Below, piece after piece: positions 1-7,421 of a stretch of DNA of 64,000 nt. The notes under the pieces are model-generated. The model was not told where the DNA came from and did not search any database. It saw only the letters and a program-made list of their open reading frames with translations. Position 1 is the stretch's first letter; each line of letters begins with the position of its first letter. The stretch is from assembly GCF_009707515.1 (NCBI RefSeq), contig NZ_WLYI01000002.1, positions 1-64,000 on the forward strand. The letters run 5' to 3'. Source of the DNA: Pseudomonas karstica. Its GTDB lineage: Bacteria; Pseudomonadota; Gammaproteobacteria; Pseudomonadales; Pseudomonadaceae. The position numbers and the translations under genes were made by a program.

Positions 1-90
1 CCCCTGGGGTGCCGCTGCCGAGCCGCCCTGCTGGTTCATCGACGCCTGACCGGCGCGCAGCAGCTTTTCAAGTAGATCACTGGTGTTCAT
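1..90 (-). CDS. DUF533 / TerB-like inner-membrane protein, N-terminal fragment
   Basis: Only the first 30 codons lie in the window and the gene runs off the left edge. The peptide begins MNTSDLLEKLLRAGQAS and continues with a Gly/Gln/Ala-rich stretch. That is the usual start of pseudomonad DUF533 (YebE-like, TerB-fold) proteins, where a short amphipathic helix is followed by a glycine-rich segment. A good ribosome site (GGAGGG, on the minus strand near 100-105) supports ATG at 90. The function of the family is not established. The assignment rests on the N-terminus alone. Confidence 0.6.
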   Translation of the reverse strand, partial: MNTSDLLEKLLRAGQASMNQQGGSAAAPQG

Positions 91-263
91 AGTGTCGCCC
101 TCCTAAGGCATCAGGTTCCAGACAAGCAACAATAGCCTGTCTGGGCGATAACGTCGTGACCGCCCGGCAGGGTTGATGCGCCCCCTGGCGTATCGTCCAT
201 CCTCTGGCCGCCTTATCATGGTAGCGCCACACTCAGTCGCAGTACCAACGAGGAAGGACGCAC

Positions 264-791
264 GTGAACCGCACCGAGCATATTAGCCTGATGGCGACCT
301 ATAACCAGTGGATGAATCTGAAGATTTATGAAGCCGCCCGCGAGCTGAGCGACGAAGCGCTGCTGGCCGACCGGGGGGCCTTTTTCGGCTCGATCATCGG
401 CACCCTGAACCACCTCACCCTGGGTGACAGGGTCTGGCTCAAACGTTTTGCCCAGCACCCGGCCGGGTATGCCGCCTTGACGCCGCTAAGCACACTGGAC
501 ACACCACAAAGGCTGGATCGACTGGCGTTTGCCAATATCCGCGAACTCCAGGCCCATCGCGCCTGGCTGGACCAGGTCATCCTCGACTGGGCGCAAGCCA
601 TCAGCGAGCCCCACCTGGACCAACGCCTGCGGTACCACAACATGCAGGGCGTTGCCGCAGAGAAGAACTTCTACAGCCTGGTCACGCACTTCTTCAATCA
701 CCAGACCCACCACCGGGGCCAGGTAACGACGCTGTTGACGCAAGCAGGTCGTGACGTCGGTGATACCGACCTGATCGGCCTCGTCGAGTGA
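264..791 (+). CDS. DinB-family protein
   Basis: This 175-residue protein has the four-helix-bundle pattern of the DinB/YfiT superfamily. The likely metal-binding histidines are in TLNHLTLGD (about residue 49) and in the C-terminal FNHQTHHRGQ motif (about residues 144-153), which gives the usual three-histidine site. Family members are metal-dependent, often thiol-transferase-like or of unknown substrate. The length is normal. An upstream AGGAAGG supports ATG at 264. It is a single-gene unit, convergent with the LysE-type exporter gene. Confidence 0.85.
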   Translation: MNRTEHISLMATYNQWMNLKIYEAARELSDEALLADRGAFFGSIIGTLNHLTLGDRVWLKRFAQHPAGYAALTPLSTLDTPQRLDRLAFANIRELQAHRAWLDQVILDWAQAISEPHLDQRLRYHNMQGVAAEKNFYSLVTHFFNHQTHHRGQVTTLLTQAGRDVGDTDLIGLVE

Positions 792-860
792 TTCAGGTAG
801 TGGGCACATTTCAGTGCTAACGTTCAGGCCGCACATTTGCAGCGCTGATCGCGGTTCGGC

Positions 861-1496
861 TCATGCCGTTGGCGAACGGCGGTAGGCCGCCAACAGCACA
901 CCCATCGTCATCAATAAGCCACCGGCGCCCCGATTGAAGTGTTGCAAGTGCACGGGCTGCAAGCGGCGAAGCAGGCGCGCCCCGCACACAGCGTAGAACA
1001 TCATGGTGCTCACGTTCAGCACGCACAGTACCAGCAACAGGCACGCGTACTGCGGCAACTGCGGCTGGGCACTGTCGACGAATTGCGGCAGGAACGCCGA
1101 CATGAACAACAAGGCCTTGGGGTTGGAAATAGCCACCAGGAAACTACGGGTAAAAATACCGGCCAAGTGCGCACCCGGTTCTTCACCCTCGCCCACCGTC
1201 GGCAACGCCATTTGCGGTGAGCGCAACATCTGCCAGCCCAGCCATATCAGATACGCCGACCCGATCCATTTCAGGCCCTGAAACAACCCCTCGCTAGCCG
1301 CCAGTAATAATCCCAAGCCACAAGCCACCGCTATCACCAACAAGGCATCGGCCAACACGGCCCCCGCCATGCCCCACAGCGCCGCCTTCAAGCCGTGCCG
1401 CGAGCCATTATGTAGCGCAAGCAACACCGTCGGGCCGGGAATAGCGATAATCGCCGCACTCATCATGACGAACAAAAACAAGGTTGCCTGGGTCAC
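861..1496 (-). CDS. LysE/RhtB-family amino-acid exporter
   Basis: This 211-residue integral membrane protein has the LysE/RhtB signature near the N-terminus (IPGPTVLLALHNGSRHG, residues about 18-34) followed by five to six hydrophobic segments. Members export amino acids or their analogues across the inner membrane, driven by proton motive force. The substrate cannot be read from the sequence. Translation starts at GTG 1496 behind AGGAG. The central loop (VGEGEEPGAH) is the typical variable cytoplasmic segment. The gene stands alone. Confidence 0.85.
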   Translation of the reverse strand: MTQATLFLFVMMSAAIIAIPGPTVLLALHNGSRHGLKAALWGMAGAVLADALLVIAVACGLGLLLAASEGLFQGLKWIGSAYLIWLGWQMLRSPQMALPTVGEGEEPGAHLAGIFTRSFLVAISNPKALLFMSAFLPQFVDSAQPQLPQYACLLLVLCVLNVSTMMFYAVCGARLLRRLQPVHLQHFNRGAGGLLMTMGVLLAAYRRSPTA

Positions 1497-1616
1497 GCAG
1501 AGCTCCTGTCAACCCAGCCTGATCCAGGCCAGTGGTCGAGGAATGATCCATTAAAAGCAACCCCGCCGACAAAAAAGCCCCGGACTCGCCGCAATGCTGT
1601 TCAGTTAAGGTTTTTG

Positions 1617-1714
1617 GTAGGAGCGAGCTTGCTCGCGAAGAACTCATAGGCGACGCGTTTATCCAGGAGGCACACGTAATCGTTGAGGTTTTTCGCGAGC
1701 AAGCTCGCTCCTAC
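1617..1714. repeat. REPIN: two inverted REP sequences (family 1)
   Basis: Two REP units of about 23 bases face each other at 1617-1639 and 1692-1714. The left one begins GTAGGAGCGAGCTTGCTCGC and the right one is its reverse complement, ending GCTCGCTCCTAC. Each unit is itself palindromic. Near-identical pairs occur at 23967-24049 and 49298-49394. Such intergenic pairs are typical of pseudomonads and are mobilised by RAYT transposases; none is in the window. Confidence 0.85.
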
Positions 1715-1769
1715 AGGGGTCGATAGGCATCACACGCTCGCCGATGCTTTCGGGGGTGTTGAAGACCAC

Positions 1770-1961
1770 TCAATCGCCGTTCGAGACGGCGCGTGTACGA
1801 GGCCGATAGCTCGGCAGCACCGCGGCATACGCCAAGGCCTCCTCACGGGAACCAAAGGAGGCCAACCGGTCGTTCCGGGTGCATACCCGCCAGGGACCAT
1901 TGTTGACCTGCACGATTTCATAGCCATTGAGGTGCATCTTGTCCAGCATTGGAACGCTCAT
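1770..1961 (-). CDS. Small hypothetical protein (63 aa)
   Basis: The 63-residue protein starts MSVPMLDKMHLNGYEIVQ and has the pattern of a small alpha/beta protein (YEIVQVNNGPWRVCTRN, then REEALAYAAVLPSY), resembling DUF2188-like 'query the value, then index' folds. I do not recognise a function. The frame stays open for 58 further codons upstream, but the ribosome site GAGAGGTGG immediately before ATG 1961 fixes the start there. It is monocistronic, and the C-terminus is basic and probably disordered. Confidence 0.6.
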   Translation of the reverse strand: MSVPMLDKMHLNGYEIVQVNNGPWRVCTRNDRLASFGSREEALAYAAVLPSYRPRTRAVSNGD

Positions 1962-2290
1962 AACCACCTCTCTATATCCAGAGATAATCCAAGAGTTACC
2001 TGACCCACCATACACCCGGGCATGGGACTGTGGCCTACCGAACGTCGCACCAAACGTGCCTTCAATTGAGACACCATCGCCATTCCCATGCTGGGCATAT
2101 CTTGCAAGCTGGCGCATCCAAGCGATGTAGATCACTGATCTGTCTAGCTTTTTTATTCGAATATTTATCGACCAAAGACCGTGTTCGAACTTGCGCCAAT
2201 GAGGTTGGATCTATATATTCCCTAGCCTGTTGCAACACTCAAGGCCCGCTCTTACGAGCAAGGCTCCCTGGGTCGCTTCACCGCGCTACC
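1962..2290. other. Intergenic region before tRNA-Leu
   Basis: No complete gene is visible here. The minus frame upstream of the small gene is open (to 2135) but lacks a convincing start. The half next to the tRNA is AT-rich and must hold the tRNA promoter, though I cannot place its boxes with confidence. Confidence 0.4.
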
Positions 2291-2377
2291 GCCCGAATGG
2301 CGAAACTGGTAGACGCATGGGACTTAAAATCCCCCGCTCGTAAGGGCGTCCCGGTTCGATTCCGGGTTCGGGCACCA
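2291..2377 (+). tRNA. tRNA-Leu (anticodon UAA)
   Basis: The 87-nt sequence starts GCCCGAA and ends TTCGGGCACCA, so the acceptor stem pairs and CCA is encoded. The anticodon arm GGGAC-TTAAAA-TCCC places TAA at the anticodon. The long variable arm (CCCCGCTCGTAAGGGCGT) is typical of a class II leucine tRNA, and the T arm GGTTCGATTCC is canonical. It forms the left border of the degenerate island that follows. Confidence 0.97.
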
Positions 2378-2385
2378 TCTATATC

Positions 2386-2430
2386 AAGGGCTTGCCAGGG
2401 AAACCTGATGCAGGCCCTTATTGTTTTTGT
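2386..2430 (+). terminator. Rho-independent terminator after tRNA-Leu
   Basis: AAGGGCTTGC (2386-2395) pairs, with one wobble, with GCAGGCCCTT (2410-2419). A T-rich tail (TATTGTTTTTGTT) follows directly, nine bases after the tRNA CCA end. Confidence 0.7.
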
Positions 2431-2552
2431 TCCGCCATTTTAAAGCTTGCCCCGCAACACCCCTACCCCGGCGTCCTGCCGACCGAACACAAAACCCTAC
2501 TTACAAGCCACTGACCACAACTGATCAAGCCTTGTCGTATAGCTCTGTCTCA

Positions 2553-2687
2553 TCATCTCGCGCGCATTCTCCAGTCACGCTTGGCCGGGTCGGTGATGTT
2601 CACCACTCCGCCGGTCTGGACCCGCAGTCGCTTCGCGGTATGGTTGGCCTGAGTCTTTGTGGTGGTAATGACTATGCCGACAGGCAT
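2553..2687 (-). pseudogene. Fragment of an unidentified protein (44 aa C-terminal remnant)
   Basis: A minus-strand frame reads MPVGIVITTTKTQANHT, then RLRVQTGGVVNITDP and DWRMRAR before a stop. It stays in frame upstream through HRVLRGVG but has no ribosome site. The composition is protein-like, as of a C-terminal domain end rather than random DNA. I cannot name the family. Its position right after tRNA-Leu suggests a leftover of an integrated element. Confidence 0.3.
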
Positions 2688-2725
2688 GCCCACGCCGCGC
2701 AGCACCCGATGTAAGAGTAAGTTTG

Positions 2726-2771
2726 CTGCCTATGGACATTCTTGGGCCTCTGCCTAGAAGGCCATAGGCAG
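2726..2771. repeat. 10-bp inverted repeat upstream of the NRPS gene
   Basis: CTGCCTATGG (2726-2735) and CCATAGGCAG (2762-2771) are perfect inverted copies enclosing 26 bases. This can form a hairpin in the untranslated region ahead of the AT-rich NRPS gene. Its role, whether leader structure or end of an older element, is unknown. Confidence 0.5.
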
Positions 2772-2955
2772 ATCACCTTACGTCCATGGAGGCCAGTATT
2801 TCTTTTGGTAAATGTTTTTTTGTCCATAGATGCGGGCGGCAAAAATTTTCTGCATGAACAATATATAGGTACTAACCTGACAACCTAGTCTTGTTGTATG
2901 CCGCACTCTAACGCAATGGACATTCCAGACAGTCTGCACTTCTTTGGAGAAAGAT

Positions 2956-4575
2956 ATGGATATCAGATTCAACGAGCCTCTTGAGTTATCAAGCTTTCAG
3001 CCCCCTGGTTTGCTTCAACATTTTCTAATCCAAGTACATAAATTTCCAGATAAAATAGCTGTCACAACGCCCGAAAAAAATATTACTTATTACGCACTGG
3101 CTGAGCAGGCAACAGTCCTCGCTCAAGCTTTACGAGAAAAAGGCGTCACCCGGGAAACCCCCGTTGGAATCCTTCTACCACCCGGAATTGAACAGATTAT
3201 CAGCCAGATCGGAATTCTGATGGCAAAGGGGACTTGTGTCCCTTTGGATCTTGATATGCCTGAAAATCGACTTAACGACATGCTGGACGATCTACAAACG
3301 CAATGGACAATTTCAATCTTGCCGATGAAACATAACGCCCTGCGCACCACACTACTTGATTTTCAGCATTTGCTAGAAAAGCGACAAGAGATTGAGGCCG
3401 TCGACGCCATAGACATATCTATGGAGCATAGGACACATATACTTTTCACGTCGGGCACCACAGGCAAACCAAAAGCCGTCCAAATCGAAGCCAAGGGTAT
3501 TTTACGATTGGTTTTAAACACAAACTACGTGAACTTTACCAGCAATGACCGTCTCGCTTGCATTGCCAATCCGACCTTTGACGCATCACTGTTTGAGATC
3601 TGGGGTGCGCTGCTCAATGGGGCAAGCACGGTCATCATCCCGAAAAAAGTACTTCTGAATATACATGACTTCCAAGAGGAACTGGCTCATCGAAAGATAA
3701 CCATCATGTTCATAACCGCAACATTATTCAATTTAATTGCGACGACATTCCCTGGAGCGTTCCGATCATTCCGCTATCTGTTAGTTGGGGGCGAAGCGCT
3801 CAATCCTCATACTCTAAAACTTGTGCTGGACATGGGCCCTCCCGAACACCTCCTTAATGGCTATGGGCCGACGGAATGTACTACATTTGCGATGACGCAC
3901 GATATTAAAATGGCGGATCTAAGTGGGAGCAGCGTTCCCATTGGCCGCCCTATTAATCACACTATCGCTTTAATCCTTGATGATCGATTGTTACCCGTCG
4001 CACAAGGAGACATTGGCGACCTATACATCGGTGGCGATGGGCTTGCACGCGGCTACTGGAATCGAGACGAACTAAATAAAGAAAGATTTGTTAGTGTCAC
4101 GTTGCCCGGCCACTTGCAGCCTTCGAAACTGTACAAAACTGGCGACCTCAGTTCGCAGCGCTCCGATGGTATATTTATGTATTACGGGCGCATGGATAAC
4201 CAGATCAAGATTCGCGGGCATCGCATTGAGCTAGAGGAAATTGAAGTACAGATTTTAAGGAGAGGAGACGTAAGGGCCGCAACGGTAGTCTTGGTGCAGA
4301 ACGAATATACTGATCCTTTTTTAACAGCCTTTGTCGTCCCCCTCAATCCAGACACATTCAAGACTAAACTCCTTCATGACGAACTGCTTCAACACCTTCC
4401 TAATTACATGCTTCCGCGCTTGCTCGTAATTGATGACATACCTTTAACATCGACAGGAAAAACCGACAGACACAAACTACTATCACAACTAGCAACGAGT
4501 ACCGTAAAAATTGCACGACCTGAGTCTTTCAATGACATTGAGTACTCATTACTACTGATATGGCAAAAATCCTGA
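2956..4575 (+). CDS. NRPS adenylation domain (5' part of a split A-PCP-R gene)
   Basis: About 539 residues form a complete amino-acid adenylation domain. Core motifs in order are A3 LFTSGTTGKPKAV, A4 FDASLFEIWGALL, A5 NGYGPTE, A7 YKTGDLS, A8 GRMDNQIKIRGHRIELEEIE and A10 PLTSTGKTDRHK with the catalytic lysine. Reading the ten pocket residues against PheA gives D-A-F-F-L-G-G-T-F-K, close to the known valine code DAFWIGGTFK, so valine or a similar aliphatic acid is the likely substrate. ATG 2956 is preferred over the in-frame TTG 2944 because GGAG (2946-2949) sits just upstream of the ATG. The frame ends IWQKS-stop. Moving to the -1 frame continues IWQKILNTSDLG into the carrier domain, so this gene and the next were one. 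There is no condensation domain. GC is clearly lower than in the neighbours. Confidence 0.9.
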   Translation: MDIRFNEPLELSSFQPPGLLQHFLIQVHKFPDKIAVTTPEKNITYYALAEQATVLAQALREKGVTRETPVGILLPPGIEQIISQIGILMAKGTCVPLDLDMPENRLNDMLDDLQTQWTISILPMKHNALRTTLLDFQHLLEKRQEIEAVDAIDISMEHRTHILFTSGTTGKPKAVQIEAKGILRLVLNTNYVNFTSNDRLACIANPTFDASLFEIWGALLNGASTVIIPKKVLLNIHDFQEELAHRKITIMFITATLFNLIATTFPGAFRSFRYLLVGGEALNPHTLKLVLDMGPPEHLLNGYGPTECTTFAMTHDIKMADLSGSSVPIGRPINHTIALILDDRLLPVAQGDIGDLYIGGDGLARGYWNRDELNKERFVSVTLPGHLQPSKLYKTGDLSSQRSDGIFMYYGRMDNQIKIRGHRIELEEIEVQILRRGDVRAATVVLVQNEYTDPFLTAFVVPLNPDTFKTKLLHDELLQHLPNYMLPRLLVIDDIPLTSTGKTDRHKLLSQLATSTVKIARPESFNDIEYSLLLIWQKS

Positions 4576-6017
4576 ACACTTCCGACTTAGGCTTGGAGGA
4601 TAACTTTTTCCAACTGGGTGGTAGTTCGTTGCAGGCAGCAAGTTTGATAATCGAGTTAAGGCGGCAATTCAAGCGAAGCTGCTCTATACAAACACTCTAT
4701 GAGGCCCCTACGCTGCGCGAGTTGGCCAACGTGATTTCACAAAACAAAACCATTCAACCTCAGGTCGACGTAGCGCAGTGGTTACAAGATGCTCAGTTGC
4801 CAGACGACATCCAACCATTATTTGGAGCCCCCATAAACTGGAACGCTTCGAACACTACGACAGCACTGTTGACCGGCGCCACCGGTTTTCTTGGTGCATT
4901 TCTTCTGCGAGATCTGCTGACGCTTCCCAACGTTAAAAATGTTATATGTTTGATTCGAGCCTCGGATGAGGCAAGCGCCCGTCAACGCATCCAACATAAT
5001 CTCTCGCAGTATGGCTTATGGTCGCTGGATTTCAGTGAGCGTATCACCACTATCACTGGTGACTTATCCTTGCCCAAGCTCGGGTTAAGCCACCAGCGAT
5101 ATGATGAATTGGCTGAGGAGGTTGATGTAATTTTTCACCTAGGTGCACACGTCAATTATATTCAACCCTATCTGACGCACCGCGCGGGCAATATTGAAGG
5201 TACGCTGAACATCTTGCGCCTGGCAACACAGGGCCGATCTAAACCACTGCATTATGTGTCTACTATCGCCGCTTACGGGCCCGCTGGATTACTTAATAAA
5301 ATTGATAAAATTTTTGAAAAAGATGATCTTCGACCTTATTTGGCAGGCATGACATACGACTCTGGGTATTCACAAAGCCAATGGGTTGTTGAACAGTTTA
5401 TTTGGGAAGCTGAAAAAAGGGGGATTCCGCTGTCGGTGTATAGACCTGGGTTTATTATGGGCGACAGCATTAACGGTACTGGAAACCCTAAAGACTTCGT
5501 ATCCCGGCTCATCATAGGGTGTATTGCGATCGGTGCCTACCCGAGACTCCCCCGGCAACGCAAAGAGTTTATCTCAGTTGACTATGTGAGCTCCGCGCTA
5601 TTAACCATTGCGAAGGATAACAAAAATCTTGGACAGGCTTATCATCTGGTACCTCCAGACCATACTCAATCCATTGATCTAGATAAATTTTTCGAACTGT
5701 TATGCGGCAGTGGTTATTCGCTGCAAAAACTGCCATACCTCGAATGGGTCAAAAGACTGGATGCCGATCCCGACTTGCAAGATAACCCCCTAATGCCGCT
5801 ACTGCCCATGCTATCAGAAAGAGTTTATCAAAATCTAACGCGCTGGGAGGTGTATGAAAACATGCCAGCTTATGATGCCAGCAATGTAAAATCCGCTCTT
5901 GCGGCAGCAAACAGTGATCTACGACCAGCGCCAATGGATAGCAATCAGCTATCCCTGCATCTGAACTTCCTGAAAAAAAATGGCTACTTGCCTAACCATT
6001 TCCCGAGCCTATCCTAG
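4560..6017 (+). CDS. NRPS carrier protein plus thioester reductase (3' part of the split gene)
   Basis: The 485-residue frame starts with a peptidyl-carrier domain whose phosphopantetheine site is in DNFFQLGGSSL (second Ser, about residue 23). A Lys2/CAR-type thioester reductase domain follows from about residue 90, with the nucleotide-binding motif LLTGATGFLGAFLL and the HYVSTIAAYG segment. The catalytic Tyr region reads GYSQSQW, where the family has YxxxK, so the lysine is replaced by glutamine (codon CAA). Such domains release the tethered acid as an aldehyde. ATG 4560 overlaps the end of the adenylation frame and has no ribosome site. It probably is not a natural start but the product of an A6-to-A5 deletion. 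Without repair or slippage the reductase would not be joined to the adenylation domain. Confidence 0.85.
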   Translation: MAKILNTSDLGLEDNFFQLGGSSLQAASLIIELRRQFKRSCSIQTLYEAPTLRELANVISQNKTIQPQVDVAQWLQDAQLPDDIQPLFGAPINWNASNTTTALLTGATGFLGAFLLRDLLTLPNVKNVICLIRASDEASARQRIQHNLSQYGLWSLDFSERITTITGDLSLPKLGLSHQRYDELAEEVDVIFHLGAHVNYIQPYLTHRAGNIEGTLNILRLATQGRSKPLHYVSTIAAYGPAGLLNKIDKIFEKDDLRPYLAGMTYDSGYSQSQWVVEQFIWEAEKRGIPLSVYRPGFIMGDSINGTGNPKDFVSRLIIGCIAIGAYPRLPRQRKEFISVDYVSSALLTIAKDNKNLGQAYHLVPPDHTQSIDLDKFFELLCGSGYSLQKLPYLEWVKRLDADPDLQDNPLMPLLPMLSERVYQNLTRWEVYENMPAYDASNVKSALAAANSDLRPAPMDSNQLSLHLNFLKKNGYLPNHFPSLS

Positions 6018-6035
6018 GGAAGATCTGAAGTACCA

Positions 6036-6076
6036 ACCGTTTTTGGACTCCAACCAGTTGGAGTTCAAAAAACGGT
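6036..6076. terminator. Long hairpin after the NRPS gene
   Basis: ACCGTTTTTGGACTCCAAC (6036-6054) and GTTGGAGTTCAAAAAACGGT (6057-6076) form a nearly perfect stem with a two-base loop. It begins 19 bases after the NRPS stop. The stem carries T and A runs, so it could terminate in either direction. Confidence 0.6.
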
Positions 6077-6078
6077 GG

Positions 6079-6330
6079 CCTGCCAAAAGCCAGGTACCGC
6101 TTGAGCGGTACAACGCGGCACCGACCACCCAAGTCGCTCTACTCCACCTCCAGGGGAAATGCTGCGCGCTGACTTGGAGTTGTGGAGATGGCAGCCACAC
6201 TGGACCATGGACCGAACCGATCAATGCTCGCGTTGAGAAGGTGGCCCACGGTCCATTCTTCCAGGCAATCTGGCCACACCGGGCAATCACTTCCGTGGAC
6301 AACTGGTTGAATGAGTGGATGAAGAGTAAG
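6079..6330 (+). pseudogene. SOS-response-associated peptidase (SRAP/YedK) remnant
   Basis: The translated stretch holds RYNAAPTTQVALLH, then PINARVEKVAHGPFF and HRAITSVDNWLNEW. These match the middle of SRAP (HMCES/YedK) proteins, including the conserved N-A-R-x-E segment. The N-terminal catalytic Cys2 and the entire C-terminal half are missing. There is no start codon of its own; the open frame merely runs on from inside the reductase gene. It is a fossil, probably left by rearrangement in the island. Confidence 0.7.
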
Positions 6331-6361
6331 CGCTCCATAAACCCCACCTACTTCAGGTTGG

Positions 6362-6679
6362 GTGGCACGCTCAGCTTATAACGCGTTGGGCGCGCAGGCT
6401 GGAGTCGAACGTTTGGGCTGTTGGGCGCACGCAAGGCGCAAGTTTGTTGAGGCGCAAAAAGTGCAGCCGAAAGGCAAGACGGGAAGCGCTGATATCGCAC
6501 TGAACTTGATCAACAAGCTTTATGGCGTCGAGCGTGATCTGAAGGATGCGGGCGACGACGATCGTAAAACCGGCCGTCATGATCGGAGCCTGCCTGTACT
6601 GGCTCAGTTAAAAAATCGGATGGAAAAGACGATCTTTCGGGACAACAGGGCAAGAATGCCCTCAGCCTGGCGTTGCTGA
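6362..6679 (+). pseudogene. IS66-family transposase (TnpC) fragment
   Basis: About 85 residues (YNALGAQAGVERLGCWAHARRKF, shortened here in part, then EAQKVQPKGKTG and LINKLYGVERDLKDA) match the DDE-domain region of IS66 TnpC proteins. Upstream domains are absent, and after LKNRMEKT the frame leaves the family and stops. No terminal repeats of an intact element are recognisable. It marks a past insertion at the right part of the island. Confidence 0.8.
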
Positions 6680-6758
6680 CTCCGTACGTCGCACTCTCTG
6701 GCTATCGGCGTCCAGCGTTTCCCGAGGGCTGTCCTGGCCACAGGTAAATTCCAGACGT

Positions 6759-6779
6759 AAAAAACCCGCACTTGGCGGG
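6759..6779 (-). terminator. Minus-strand terminator-like hairpin
   Basis: CCCGC (6765-6769) and GCGGG (6775-6779) form a short stem; on the minus strand it is followed by six T residues. It lies 114 bases beyond the end of the DUF2790 gene and may serve it. Confidence 0.45.
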
Positions 6780-6892
6780 GTGGCCTGCATCGCAGATACA
6801 GGAGTTTTGAAGGGGTGCCGGGATACTCCCCCGGCCTGCCCCATGGGGGCGTTTGAACAAGCCTGCCATAGACAGGCTTTGTTGGGACTCAG

Positions 6893-7144
6893 TTAGCTAT
6901 TGGTGCAACCGTTGCCCATGACGCTGTATTGCATGACATGTTCTTGCCCTTGATGATCCATATAGGTCATCTGGACAGGGACCACGGCACAGATATTATC
7001 GGGGATCGCTTCCATGTGAATCACTTTGGCGATGTCCAGGTGCGAGCCGTAGGTATATTGCTCAACTGCAGGTTGATCAGCAAAAGCCATTTGGCTGCCA
7101 ATCATTACAAACGAAGCAGCAATAAAAGTTGTAAACATTTTCAT
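6893..7144 (-). CDS. DUF2790 domain-containing secreted protein
   Basis: The 83-residue protein has a signal peptide (MKMFTTFIAASFVMIGSQMAFA, cut after AFA) and the DUF2790 core YTYGSHLDIAKVIH, then VVPVQMTYMDHQGQEHVMQYSVMGNGC. Two cysteines (CAVVP and GNGC) probably form a disulfide in the periplasm. The family is nearly confined to Pseudomonas, and its function is unknown. ATG 7144 and the internal ATG 7138 are both possible starts. It is divergent from the serine hydrolase gene. Confidence 0.85.
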   Translation of the reverse strand: MKMFTTFIAASFVMIGSQMAFADQPAVEQYTYGSHLDIAKVIHMEAIPDNICAVVPVQMTYMDHQGQEHVMQYSVMGNGCTNS

Positions 7145-7421
7145 TTTCGGCGTCCCAACGATGCAAACCGTTAACGCCTTCAGGCGGAGTGAATAAGGCC
7201 AAAGGTTCTACGAAACGTTGGAGGGCGGTTTGCTTGGACCCTGCTGAGTTGGCGCTTCGTGGCTTCACTTGGAAGTTGAGTCCATTATTATGCCAATGCT
7301 ATTTTTGATAAATCCCAAATACTGGAATTCATTATTGCTTTATTTGTAACAACCTACGGTCGCTTCAGGCTAAGATTCAATCAATAAAAACTCGGTGCCT
7401 GGCCAAGTAATGAGGCAATCC

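Noticed and set aside
1962..2135. N-terminal extension of the 63-residue protein
   Set aside because: The frame is open, but the strong ribosome site at the internal ATG 1961 and the lack of one at 2135 argue against it.
4560..4580. Programmed -1 ribosomal frameshift joining the two NRPS parts
   Set aside because: The heptamer is not of the X-XXY-YYZ type and I see no downstream stimulatory hairpin. A lost A in the homopolymer is simpler, although low-level slippage is not excluded.
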